Of a stretch of DNA of 64,000 bases, positions 11,758 through 19,977 are shown piece after piece. The DNA is from Gillisia marina. GTDB lineage: Bacteria > Bacteroidota > Bacteroidia > Flavobacteriales > Flavobacteriaceae. How positions within the stretch are numbered: the stretch's first letter is position 1; each line of letters opens with the position of its first letter. The stretch covers positions 1 through 64,000 of the forward strand of contig NZ_AJLT01000006.1 of assembly GCF_000258765.1 (NCBI RefSeq), written 5' to 3'. The notes under the pieces are model-generated. The model did no database searches and was not told where the DNA came from. It worked only from the letters and a program-made list of their open reading frames with translations. Position numbers and translations under genes: made by a program.

Positions 11758-11791
11758 AAAAAAGGCTCGGGAAAATTTTCCGAGCCTTTTT
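11758..11791 (-). terminator. Terminator of gap
   Basis: AAAAGGCTCGG-GAAAATTTTC-CGAGCCTTTTT: a nearly perfect palindromic stem with flanking A and T runs, 30 bases downstream of the GAPDH stop. Confidence 0.9.
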
Positions 11792-11820
11792 CTATATGAA
11801 TTGATCAGTTTTTATTTCTA

Positions 11821-13269
11821 CTAGTAATATGTAAAACGTCTTACTTTAGAAATGTACTTTGCTAATCTAATTACTTGGTGGCTGTACCCATATTCGTTAT
11901 CATACCAGATATAAAGTACGATATTCTTCCCATCGGCAGTGGCAATGGTTGCATTACTGTCGTAAATTGCAGGAGCTGACGAACCAACAATATCTGAAGA
12001 TACCAACTCATTATCGATAGAGTATTTTATTTGCTCTACTAAATCTCCCTCTAAAGCATATTTCTTTAAGATATTATTTACACCTTCAACAGAAGTTGCA
12101 GCTTCCACTTCTAGATTAAGAATAGCCAAAGATCCGTTTGGTACAGGAACTCTAATTGCATTGGAAGTTAATTTACCATCAAAAATTGGTAATGCTTTCG
12201 TCACCGCTTGTCCTGCGCCAGTTTCAGTAATTACCATATTTAAAGCTGCAGCACGGCCTCTTCTATATTTACTGTGCATATTATCTACCAAGTTTTGATC
12301 GTTGGTGTATGCATGAATTGTTTCTAAATGTCCATGCACAACTCCAAGAGAATCTTGAATAGCCTTTAAAACTGGGGTAATTGCATTGGTGGTACAAGAA
12401 GCCGCAGAAAAAATAGAAATTTCGTCTGGGTTATGTTCTGTATGATTAACACCATGAACTATATTTGGAATTCCTTTTCCGGGTGCAGTAAGTAATACCT
12501 TACTAGCTCCTTTAGAACTTAAATGTCTAGATAATGCTTCTTTGTCTCTAAAAGCACCAGTATTGTCTATAATAAGAGCATCATTAATTCCGTACTCAGT
12601 ATAGTCGATGTCTTCTGGATTATTTGCTGAAATAATATGAACCGTAGTTCCATTTATTATTAAAGAAGAATTCTCCACATCTATATTTACAGTTCCTGAA
12701 AAATCTCCGTGAACAGAATCGCTTCTTAAAAGAGAAGCTCTTTTTTCTAAAACAGTTGCATCAACTTTACCTCGAGTTACAATTGCTCGAAGTCTCATTT
12801 GATTTCCAACTCCAGTTCTAGTCATTAATTCCCTTGCAACCAATCTACCAATTCTTCCGAAACCATAAAGAACAACGTCTTTTGGTGTGATATCTTGATA
12901 ATCTTTTGCGTCTTTTAATTTAGAGGAGATAAACGCTTTTGCATTGTTATAATCTACATCTTCTAAGTGATATTCGTAGGTTAACTTTCCAATATCTAAT
13001 TTTGCAGGCGGAAGATCTAGATCTTTTATAGCCTGAGCAATTTCTACAGAATCGAAAATGGAGATTGGCTTTTCAACAAAAGCCCCTGCATATTCATGTA
13101 GGTTTAGAATGTCACTTACATTTCTATTGATTAGTTGATTTCTGAATAACACCAATTCTATAGACTTATCGTACCATAGATCGCTTATTATTTTAATAAA
13201 CTCCACAGAGGCACGCCTGCGGTCTGCTTGAAAAGCAAGTTCTTTTTCGTAAACTTCGTTAAATCCCAT
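11821..13269 (-). CDS. gap: Glyceraldehyde-3-phosphate dehydrogenase, long form
   Basis: Converts glyceraldehyde 3-phosphate to 1,3-bisphosphoglycerate, or the reverse. The NAD-binding YGFGRIGR lies at residues 135-142, the catalytic Cys292 in SAASCTTNAITP and the catalytic His in IHAYTNDQ. At 482 residues it is about 140 longer than the classical enzyme, owing to an N-terminal extension (MGFNEVYEKELAFQADRRRA...) seen in other Bacteroidota. I start at ATG 13269; an in-frame TTG at 13323 would overlap a good promoter -7 element (TACTTTTG, minus strand 13306-13313), which supports the shorter form. Cofactor preference and flux direction cannot be read safely; the long type is a candidate gluconeogenic isoenzyme. 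Confidence 0.93.
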   Translation of the reverse strand: MGFNEVYEKELAFQADRRRASVEFIKIISDLWYDKSIELVLFRNQLINRNVSDILNLHEYAGAFVEKPISIFDSVEIAQAIKDLDLPPAKLDIGKLTYEYHLEDVDYNNAKAFISSKLKDAKDYQDITPKDVVLYGFGRIGRLVARELMTRTGVGNQMRLRAIVTRGKVDATVLEKRASLLRSDSVHGDFSGTVNIDVENSSLIINGTTVHIISANNPEDIDYTEYGINDALIIDNTGAFRDKEALSRHLSSKGASKVLLTAPGKGIPNIVHGVNHTEHNPDEISIFSAASCTTNAITPVLKAIQDSLGVVHGHLETIHAYTNDQNLVDNMHSKYRRGRAAALNMVITETGAGQAVTKALPIFDGKLTSNAIRVPVPNGSLAILNLEVEAATSVEGVNNILKKYALEGDLVEQIKYSIDNELVSSDIVGSSAPAIYDSNATIATADGKNIVLYIWYDNEYGYSHQVIRLAKYISKVRRFTYY

Positions 13270-13305
13270 TTTTTGTTGAGTTATGTTGTGTGTTTTTAGA
13301 CGCTG

Positions 13306-13313
13306 CAAAAGTA
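13306..13313 (-). promoter_or_regulatory. Promoter -7 element of gap (TACTTTTG)
   Basis: Perfect match to the Bacteroidota TAnnTTTG element on the minus strand, about 36 bases before the ATG at 13269. No convincing -33 TTTG at the usual distance. Confidence 0.5.
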
Positions 13314-13344
13314 TAGATTTCAAACGTTTTCGTGAAATATTTGT

Positions 13345-13379
13345 AAAAAAAATAACCTACTGCTAAAATTACAGTAGGT
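13345..13379 (-). terminator. Terminator of degQ-type gene
   Basis: On the minus strand ACCTACTG-TAATTTTAG-CAGTAGGT is followed by TATTTTTTT. It lies 23 bases beyond the protease stop and just upstream of the gap promoter. Confidence 0.85.
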
Positions 13380-13401
13380 CATACTTTTTATGTATTGGTA
13401 T

Positions 13402-14802
13402 CTACCTCCAAATATAGGTTTGTTCCTTTCCCTCTTTATTCACAAAAGTAACACTAATAGGCTCCGAGGAGTTTTTAGAATTTAGAACCCGTTTTACATC
13501 TTCAATATCATTTACTTTTTGATTGTTTATTTTGGTAATGATAATTCCAATAAGTGCCTGAGATTGTTTGTCTCCTTTTAAGGCTCGAGAAATTTTCACA
13601 CCATTTGAAGTATTATATTCTCTAAGTTCGGCTTTAGAAGCATTAGCAACCTCTAAACCAATTTGTTGAATGGCAAACGTTTCATATTTAACTAATTTTA
13701 CTGCAACTTCTCGTTCTTTACCATCTCTAATAACTTTCACATTTACCACATCTTTAGGTCTTTTAGAGCCTAAATATCCGGTTAGGTCAGACATTTTTCT
13801 AATTTCAATATTGTCTATTCGTCTTATAACATCTCCTTGCTTTATGCCGGCTAGCGCTGCGCCACTTCCGCTATCAACATCGGCAACTATAACTCCTTGG
13901 GAAGTTGGGAGATCAAACTGTTTAGAAATTATTTGATTTACATTTTGACCTTTTATTCCCAGTATTCCTTGCTGTACATTCCCATATTCCATAATGTCCT
14001 CTACGATCTTTCTGGCGTTATTGGATGGAACAGCAAAACCATAACCAATATAACTACCGGTTTGAGAAGTAATTGCGGTATTAATTCCAACAAGTTTTCC
14101 GTCTATATCCACCAAAGCGCCCCCGCTATTTCCGGGATTTATAGCAGCATCGGTTTGAATAAAGGATTGTGGGGAACCATCATAGGCATTCAAATCTCTA
14201 GCTTTTGCACTTACAATTCCTGCGGTAACTGTAGAGGTTAAATTAAAAGGGTTACCAACGGCTAACACCCATTCTCCAAGTTTAATATCGTTCGAATTTC
14301 CAAACGGAATATATTCAAGATCTGTGGCATCAATCTTTATTAATGCTATATCTGCCTTTGTATCAACTCCAATTACTTCAGCCAAATATGTTTGATTATT
14401 ATTTAAAGTTACTTCAACTTCTCCGGCACCTTTAATTACGTGATTATTGGTAATGATGTATCCATCTGGCGAAATAATTACTCCTGAACCAGAGCCTTGT
14501 AAAGCTTTTCCGGTATTACCTCCTCTAGAGTAATAATCCCAAATACTATTAGATTTATTAAAAATCGCGACATTTTTTACATGGACAACAGAGTGAACTG
14601 TCTTTTCGGCAGCCTCGGTAAAGTCGGCATTTGTTCCGTAGATATTATTAGAATTAGCTACGGGAATAAACGAAGAAGATTCTTGTTCTATAGGGGAATG
14701 ATCCAAAAAGACATCATTTTCCTCAATAATTAGTTTGTAAGAGCCTAATGTTAAAACACCACCTAATACGGAAACACCAAGTAATTTAATAAACTGTTTC
14801 AT
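13402..14802 (-). CDS. degQ: DegP/DegQ-type periplasmic serine protease (HtrA family)
   Basis: A 466-residue envelope quality-control protease. A signal anchor covers residues 1-25. The trypsin-like domain holds the triad His121 (TNNHVIKG), Asp151 (KADIALIKI) and Ser226 (NPGNSGGAL). Two PDZ domains follow, the first at about 275-360 (GVIVADVDSGSGAALAGIKQGD in part), the second at about 385-460. It degrades or refolds misfolded periplasmic proteins. The gene is monocistronic, divergent from dapF and closed by a hairpin. The symbol follows general usage; DegP and DegQ cannot be told apart by sequence alone in this phylum. Confidence 0.93.
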   Translation of the reverse strand: MKQFIKLLGVSVLGGVLTLGSYKLIIEENDVFLDHSPIEQESSSFIPVANSNNIYGTNADFTEAAEKTVHSVVHVKNVAIFNKSNSIWDYYSRGGNTGKALQGSGSGVIISPDGYIITNNHVIKGAGEVEVTLNNNQTYLAEVIGVDTKADIALIKIDATDLEYIPFGNSNDIKLGEWVLAVGNPFNLTSTVTAGIVSAKARDLNAYDGSPQSFIQTDAAINPGNSGGALVDIDGKLVGINTAITSQTGSYIGYGFAVPSNNARKIVEDIMEYGNVQQGILGIKGQNVNQIISKQFDLPTSQGVIVADVDSGSGAALAGIKQGDVIRRIDNIEIRKMSDLTGYLGSKRPKDVVNVKVIRDGKEREVAVKLVKYETFAIQQIGLEVANASKAELREYNTSNGVKISRALKGDKQSQALIGIIITKINNQKVNDIEDVKRVLNSKNSSEPISVTFVNKEGKEQTYIWR

Positions 14803-14889
14803 TTTTTATTATAATTTTTATTTCGATAAAATAACTAATCATTCTAATGCTTACTATAAAATCGCTTTAAAAGCCCATCTATACAACGA

Positions 14890-14917
14890 TTGTTTTTATG
14901 CGATTGTTGTATATTTG
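14890..14917 (+). promoter_or_regulatory. Promoter of the dapF operon
   Basis: TTG at 14890-14892, a 17-base spacer, then TATATTTG at 14910-14917, a perfect TAnnTTTG -7 element. It lies 20 bases before the ATG at 14938, predicting a short leader, and rules out the longer reading frame that begins at 14890. Confidence 0.65.
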
Positions 14918-14937
14918 TTTTATCCAAATTAGCATAC

Positions 14938-15726
14938 ATGAATATCCCTTTTTATAAATTCCACGGCACAGGAAATGATTTTATAATGATTGATAATCGC
15001 AATGATGTATTCTCCAAAAATAATACCAATCTAGTCCATAATCTTTGTCATCGAAGATTTGGAATTGGAGCCGATGGCTTGATCCTTTTGGAAAATTCTG
15101 AAGAAGCTTCAGAAGACTTTAAGATGGTCTATTATAATTCCGATGGCAACCAGAGTAGTATGTGCGGTAATGGTGGAAGATGCTTGGTGGCATTTGCAAA
15201 ACTTCTTGGGATCATTAATGATAAAGCAACTTTTAATGCGATAGATGGTCTTCATGAGGCAACAATAGATGGAGATATTGTGAGTTTAAAAATGCAAGAT
15301 GTAATGGCGAAAGGAATAAATGAAGATGAGTTGTTTCTGGACACCGGATCTCCTCATCATATTTTGTTTTCAGAACAAGTTGGTGATATCAATGTAAAAA
15401 GAGAAGGGGCATCCATTAGATATTCAGAAAAATATAAATCCAGTGGCGGAACTAATGTGAATTTTGTTCAGCAAAAAGATGATACTACCTTTTTAGTGAG
15501 AACTTATGAGAGAGGAGTAGAAGATGAAACTTATTCTTGTGGAACTGGAGTTACCGCAGTAGCCATTGCTGTTAATGCGATAGGAAAAACCGATGCGAAT
15601 ACCATAAATTTGGAAACGCCTGGAGGAAAGCTTAAGGTGTCTTTTGAAAATAATAATGGAGCGTATCATAATATCTGGCTTACAGGGCCAACTGCTAGAG
15701 TTTTTAAAGGAAAGTTTGAATGTTAA
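14938..15726 (+). CDS. dapF: Diaminopimelate epimerase
   Basis: Converts LL- to meso-diaminopimelate for lysine and peptidoglycan synthesis. The two catalytic cysteines are visible: Cys76 in MCGNGGRC and Cys201 in SCGTGVTA. The N-terminal FYKFHGTGNDFIMID is the family signature. The ATG at 14938 gives 262 residues, a usual length; an upstream in-frame TTG overlaps the promoter. Its last seven bases overlap the start of the acetyltransferase gene, so dapF, the GNAT gene and mltG form one operon. Confidence 0.97.
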   Translation: MNIPFYKFHGTGNDFIMIDNRNDVFSKNNTNLVHNLCHRRFGIGADGLILLENSEEASEDFKMVYYNSDGNQSSMCGNGGRCLVAFAKLLGIINDKATFNAIDGLHEATIDGDIVSLKMQDVMAKGINEDELFLDTGSPHHILFSEQVGDINVKREGASIRYSEKYKSSGGTNVNFVQQKDDTTFLVRTYERGVEDETYSCGTGVTAVAIAVNAIGKTDANTINLETPGGKLKVSFENNNGAYHNIWLTGPTARVFKGKFEC

Positions 15727-16250
15727 CTTTAAAAGGAGATAAAGTGTATTTAAGGGCATTGGAGCCCGAAGATCTGGATTTTGTTCTGGAGGTGGAAAAC
15801 GCGGAAGATTTTTGGGAAATAAGTGCTACCAGAGTGCCATATTCTCGCTTTTTAATCAAGAAATTCCTGCAAAATTCCCATCGTGATATTTTTGATGTAA
15901 AACAGCTGCGGTTAATGATCTGTAGGCAAGATGATACACCAATTGGTTTAATAGATGTATTCGATCTAGAACCTAAAGATCGCAGAGCTGCGTTAGGGAT
16001 CCTGATTGTAAATGATGAAAATCGTGGAAAAGGCTATGGCGCAGAAGTTCTAAAGCTAATCAGCAATTATTGTTTTACTCATTTAGGTTTGCATCAATTA
16101 TATGCAAATGTTACCGCAGATAATTTAGCCAGTATCAAATTATTTGAAAAATGTAATTTTAAACCCGTGGGGACTAAAAAAGACTGGATTTTAGTAAGCG
16201 GAAAATTTAAGGACGAAATTCTTTACCAATTAATAAATAATGTATATTAA
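15720..16250 (+). CDS. GNAT family N-acetyltransferase (RimJ/RimL type)
   Basis: A 176-residue acetyl-CoA-dependent acetyltransferase. The opening LKGDKVYLRALEPEDLDFV and the acetyl-CoA loop NRGKGYGAEVLKLI, then the NLASIKLFEKCNF segment, are characteristic of the RimJ/RimL-like group. Targets of this subgroup vary (protein N-termini, amines), so the substrate is unknown. It overlaps dapF by seven bases and mltG by eleven, so its translation is coupled to cell-wall genes. Confidence 0.88.
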   Translation: MLTLKGDKVYLRALEPEDLDFVLEVENAEDFWEISATRVPYSRFLIKKFLQNSHRDIFDVKQLRLMICRQDDTPIGLIDVFDLEPKDRRAALGILIVNDENRGKGYGAEVLKLISNYCFTHLGLHQLYANVTADNLASIKLFEKCNFKPVGTKKDWILVSGKFKDEILYQLINNVY

Positions 16251-17283
16251 AAAAATTCTTTGGATTATCGCCCTTCTTGGGCTTGTAGCATTAGGGATCT
16301 ATAGTTATTCCGTTTATAATTCAATTTTCTCACCGAACACGAAATTCGAAAGTAGTACTAAAACAGTTTATATTCCAACGGGAGCAACGTATCAAACTGC
16401 GATAGATAGTTTACGCCCACTACTGGATGATCTTTCTTCGTTTGATGTTGTCGCCCAGAAAAAAGGTTATGCGGCAAATGTGAAAGCTGGAAAATATATT
16501 CTGAAAAAGGGCATGAATAATAATGATCTGGTGAATGTGCTTCGCAGTCAGAATACTCCGGTCTCAGTGGTGTTCAATAACCAAGAACGATTGGAAGATC
16601 TTGCAGGGAGAATTGCAGTTCAAATTGAAGCAGATAGCGTTTCGTTATTAAATACGATGAAAGATGAAGCTTTTTTAAATGCTAATAATTTAAATAAGGA
16701 AGAAGCACTAGGCTTATATATCCCGAATAAGTATGAATTCTTTTGGAATACTTCTGCAGAAGGTTTTAGAGAACGGATGCTAACAGAATATAAAAGATTC
16801 TGGAACCAGAACAGATTAGATAAAGCTAAAGAAATTGGATTAACACCAAATCAGGTAACCGTGGTGGCTTCCATAGTTCAGAAAGAAACCGCGAAGGTAG
16901 ATGAGCGACCTAAGGTTGCTGGTGTGTACATGAATAGGTTTAATAGTGGTTGGAAGTTGGAAGCAGATCCCACAGTGATCTATGCTATAAAAGAGAAATC
17001 CGGGAATTTCGATACGGTTATAAAAAGGGTGCTTTACAAAGACCTTAAATTGGAATCTCCTTACAATACGTATATGAATATCTCCCTTCCTCCGGGTCCA
17101 ATTGCCATGCCCGATATTTCTTCTATAGATGCGGTTTTAAATTATGGGAAGCATAAGTATTTCTATTTCGTTGCCGATGTGGAGAATTTTGGATATCATA
17201 AATTTGCTGAAAATTTGGCTCAGCACAATAGAAATAAACAGGCGTATGTGCGATGGATCAATGCACAAGGAGTAAATAGATAA
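16240..17283 (+). CDS. mltG: Endolytic peptidoglycan transglycosylase MltG
   Basis: A 347-residue inner-membrane enzyme that cleaves nascent glycan strands and sets their length. A transmembrane helix at about 5-25 is followed by a LysM-like region and the YceG/MltG catalytic domain. The catalytic glutamate is Glu216 in SIVQKETAKVDE; the LEADPTVIYA and SPYNTYMNISLPPGPI motifs follow. The gene overlaps the acetyltransferase by eleven bases. With dapF two genes upstream, the operon links precursor synthesis and remodelling of peptidoglycan. Confidence 0.96.
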   Translation: MYIKKILWIIALLGLVALGIYSYSVYNSIFSPNTKFESSTKTVYIPTGATYQTAIDSLRPLLDDLSSFDVVAQKKGYAANVKAGKYILKKGMNNNDLVNVLRSQNTPVSVVFNNQERLEDLAGRIAVQIEADSVSLLNTMKDEAFLNANNLNKEEALGLYIPNKYEFFWNTSAEGFRERMLTEYKRFWNQNRLDKAKEIGLTPNQVTVVASIVQKETAKVDERPKVAGVYMNRFNSGWKLEADPTVIYAIKEKSGNFDTVIKRVLYKDLKLESPYNTYMNISLPPGPIAMPDISSIDAVLNYGKHKYFYFVADVENFGYHKFAENLAQHNRNKQAYVRWINAQGVNR

Positions 17284-17293
17284 TTTTTCAGAA

Positions 17294-17775
17294 TTATTTA
17301 AATTTATAACCCAAGCCTCCGTAAACCGAGCCTTTAATTTTATCATTTATATCTGGTCGCACTTTTATCTCACCTTTAATATAGATAAAGAAGGGTCCGA
17401 AGTGATAATCTAATTCGCTTAGTGCGGCTAAGGAAGGATATAAGTGCTTAGGCCTTTGTATCATGCCTAATTCTATTCCTAGTAATGGAGTTAGTTTTTT
17501 ATCCCTCCTAAGAACATAGCTTAAATTAGCTCCAAAAGCTTTGTAATTTATAATATTGAAAATTTCATAAAATGCCTCCACTTGAAGTTCCTCTTTTCTA
17601 ACTCCGAAACGGAAAACACCATCAAAACCTCGTTCATTTACAGTTCCCTTATAAACTGCATTTCTTATATCGGCGCCAGCACTGATAAAAAAATAAGAGT
17701 CGTTAGAAAAAGTATTTCTATACTGGCCTATACACAAGAAAGGCATATAAGAAAAATAAAAATTAAAGTTTTCAA
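17294..17775 (-). CDS. Small outer-membrane beta-barrel-like protein (possible frame break)
   Basis: The uninterrupted frame runs from ATG 17746 and gives 150 residues of alternating aromatic and polar strands ending GSVYGGLGYKFK, the terminal aromatic pattern of an outer-membrane barrel. No family is recognised with certainty. The visible N-terminus (MPFLCIGQ) is a poor signal peptide. Upstream, TTG at 17775 in the next frame encodes KTLIFIF; adding one T to the coding-strand T5 run would join it to SYMPFLCIGQ and make a proper signal peptide and a protein of 160 residues. That repair is inferred and less secure than others in the window. The gene converges on mltG with a gap of ten bases. 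Confidence 0.6.
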
Positions 17776-18090
17776 TTTGATTTATAGGGTGATGGTTTTT
17801 ATTCAGTGAAATTCTATCAAATCCTGCAGGGGAAAAGGAGCTTTTAGAGCCCTTGATTTTTTTATTTCAGACAATTATTAAAAATATAATAAATGAAAAG
17901 TTGTTACAATACATTTAACTTTCTAAATATCAGTTAGTTAAAATAATTAAGAGAGTGGTCAAAATCTTGTGTTTTGTTTAACAGGCTGTAAATCAAATTA
18001 TTAAAAATTAATGTATCTTTGCACGGCGAAATTGAGAAGGGTACTAAATATTATATATTAAAACCAATTGCTTCTCAGAATCAAAACATT
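17776..18090 (+). promoter_or_regulatory. Upstream region and -7 element of the lysozyme-like gene
   Basis: This 315-base intergenic stretch is very AT-rich. It holds TATCTTTG at 18014-18021, a perfect TAnnTTTG -7 element, followed by GCACGG, about 70 bases before the ATG at 18091; no TTTG stands at the usual -33 distance. Nothing else recognisable. Confidence 0.45.
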
Positions 18091-18750
18091 ATGAAAAAGA
18101 AAGTTGCAAAATTTTCAATTCTACCAATTTTATCTGGTGCTATATTTTTTAGCTTTTCTACAAAGGAAGCTGCAAATTTAGAAGGATATGCCACCTCTTC
18201 ACTTGAACCTTTAGAATATACTGTTCCCAATACAGAGGATATGCCAGAAGAAATCCTTGAGGATGTTAAGGCTACTCCTAAACTTGGGAAATCTTATGTT
18301 GGCTTTAAGGAAGCTTTGGGTTTCAAAGAATCTCGAGGTAATTATAAAACCATCAATCAATATGGTTACATGGGGAAATACCAATTTGGTAAAGGAACTT
18401 TGAAATTAATTGGAGTATATGATACTCAATTATTTTTGGATTCTCCAGAGTTGCAAGAAGCAGCATTTTATGCGAATGCATCTAGAAACAAATGGATTTT
18501 AAAAAGAGATATAAAGAGATTCGTTGGAAAACGAATTAATGGAATTCTTATTACAGAATCTGGAATATTGGCTGCAGCACATCTTGCAGGGCCGGGGAGT
18601 GTAAAGAAATACCTTAGAAGTTGGGGAGCAAACGCATTTAGTGATGCTTTTGGAACTACTATCGGATATTATATGAAGAAGTTTTCTGGATATGACACTT
18701 CTTTCGTGCAACCAGAGAGAAAAGCTAAAGCTATTGTAGCTATTTCTTAA
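18091..18750 (+). CDS. Lysozyme/transglycosylase-like exported protein
   Basis: A 219-residue protein with an N-terminal signal peptide (KKKVAKFSILPILSGAIFF region) and a C-terminal domain containing FKESRGNY, followed by YMGKYQFGKGTLKLIG. A Glu-Ser-Arg-Gly pattern followed by a GKYQFG-like strand resembles lysozyme-fold muramidases, where the Glu is catalytic. AAHLAGPGSVKKYL also fits this fold. Peptidoglycan cleavage is inferred. The ATG at 18091 is preferred; an in-frame TTG at 18019 lies inside the promoter element. Its stop codon overlaps that of the convergent methyltransferase by four bases (TTAA). Confidence 0.7.
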   Translation: MKKKVAKFSILPILSGAIFFSFSTKEAANLEGYATSSLEPLEYTVPNTEDMPEEILEDVKATPKLGKSYVGFKEALGFKESRGNYKTINQYGYMGKYQFGKGTLKLIGVYDTQLFLDSPELQEAAFYANASRNKWILKRDIKRFVGKRINGILITESGILAAAHLAGPGSVKKYLRSWGANAFSDAFGTTIGYYMKKFSGYDTSFVQPERKAKAIVAIS

Positions 18751-19478
18751 AAATCTTTTTGAATTATAAACATAGTAGGCCTTTTATGAAGGTCTACTTT
18801 TGTTTTCGACCATTCCAAAACAGATTTGGTAATGATATATTCAGTTGCCAAGGTTAGATCGCAGGCGATACAGAGTTTCGTGGCAGGGTTTAAAACCTGT
18901 ACTAGATCTTCAACTAATTGATTATTTCTATATGGAGTTTCTATAAAAAGCTGTGCCTGATTTTTTTCTGAAGAAATTCTTTCCAAAGTTTTTAGCTCTT
19001 GTTTTCGTTCCTTCTTATCTATTGGTAAATACCCATTAAAAGTAAAACTCTGACCATTCATTCCGCTTCCCATCATAGCCAAAAGAATAGAAGATGGTCC
19101 TACCAATGGCACTACTTGAATTCCCATTTCATGTGCCAGTTTTACAATTTCAGCACCTGGATCGGCAACTCCTGGACATCCCGCTTCACTAAGCAACCCA
19201 ACATCTATTCCGTCTTGGCATGGCTCTAAAAATGTCGATAAAATAGAAATATCAGTATGTTTATTTAGGGTGTTTAGCTTTAAAAAAGACTGTTGTTTTT
19301 CGGGAAGTACTTGTTTTATAGATCTTCTGGCAGTCTTTTCGTTCTCCACAATATAATGATCTATTTTTTCAATAATAGTAGATATGGAATCTGGAAGAAC
19401 TTCAGAAATTTTAGACTCGCCTAAGGTGGTTGGAATTAAATATAATTTTCCAGAGAATCGAAAGATGGAATTGCTCAT
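18747..19478 (-). CDS. SAM-dependent methyltransferase, RsmI-like tetrapyrrole methylase family
   Basis: A 243-residue protein of the tetrapyrrole (corrin/porphyrin) methylase superfamily. KLYLIPTTLGE, GLLSEAGCPGVADPGAEIV and VGPSSILLAMMGSG correspond to the SAM-binding elements of RsmI, which 2'-O-methylates C1402 of 16S rRNA. It is shorter and more divergent than true RsmI (about 280 residues); Bacteroidota commonly carry both, so this one may have a different substrate. It follows the phosphatase gene by 15 bases on the same strand, in a dnaA-phosphatase-methyltransferase operon. Confidence 0.88.
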   Translation of the reverse strand: MSNSIFRFSGKLYLIPTTLGESKISEVLPDSISTIIEKIDHYIVENEKTARRSIKQVLPEKQQSFLKLNTLNKHTDISILSTFLEPCQDGIDVGLLSEAGCPGVADPGAEIVKLAHEMGIQVVPLVGPSSILLAMMGSGMNGQSFTFNGYLPIDKKERKQELKTLERISSEKNQAQLFIETPYRNNQLVEDLVQVLNPATKLCIACDLTLATEYIITKSVLEWSKTKVDLHKRPTMFIIQKDF

Positions 19479-19493
19479 AATTATAAATGGATG

Positions 19494-19967
19494 TTATTTA
19501 GGCTGCTGCTTCGCTTCCAATTTATTGGCGATAACTTCGCAGGCTTCATCTAGCATTTTGTAAACGTTTTTGAAGCCTTCAGCTAAACCTTGATAAGGAT
19601 CTGGAACATCTACATTTTCACCGGGAAATATTTCGTCCGATATAAGTTTCACCTTCTTTTTATCTTCTTCATTTCTCGCCAGCGCAATCACATCGGCATA
19701 ATTAAAAGTATCCATGACATAAATAAGGTCAAAATTATCGAAATCTCGAATGCTAAATTGTCTTCCTCTTTGTAAAGTGATATCTAAACTATGTTTTTTT
19801 GCGATGGCGATCGATCGAGGATCAGGCTGGTCTCCAACATGATAATCCCCAGTGCCGGCAGAATCTACATATACTTTTTGAGGATCTGTTTTGGACTTTA
19901 GAATTCCTTCGGCTAGTGGCGATCTACAGATGTTTCCGAGACACACCATTAAAACGTTGGTTTTCAT
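19494..19967 (-). CDS. Low-molecular-weight protein-tyrosine-phosphatase
   Basis: A 157-residue cytoplasmic phosphatase. The P-loop CLGNICRSP near the N-terminus supplies the nucleophilic Cys9 and Arg15, and the general-acid Asp lies in VPDPYQG near residue 122. Length is usual for the family. It lies ten bases downstream of dnaA. No tyrosine kinase or capsule cluster is nearby, so the substrate is unknown. Confidence 0.95.
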   Translation of the reverse strand: MKTNVLMVCLGNICRSPLAEGILKSKTDPQKVYVDSAGTGDYHVGDQPDPRSIAIAKKHSLDITLQRGRQFSIRDFDNFDLIYVMDTFNYADVIALARNEEDKKKVKLISDEIFPGENVDVPDPYQGLAEGFKNVYKMLDEACEVIANKLEAKQQPK

Positions 19968-19977
19968 AAACTGTAAA

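Noticed and set aside
14890-14937. N-terminal extension of DapF (from 14890)
   Set aside because: Overlaps a TTG-N17-TATATTTG promoter and would add residues absent from the family.
18019-18090. N-terminal extension of the lysozyme-like protein
   Set aside because: Starts inside the -7 element TATCTTTG and would precede a normal signal peptide.
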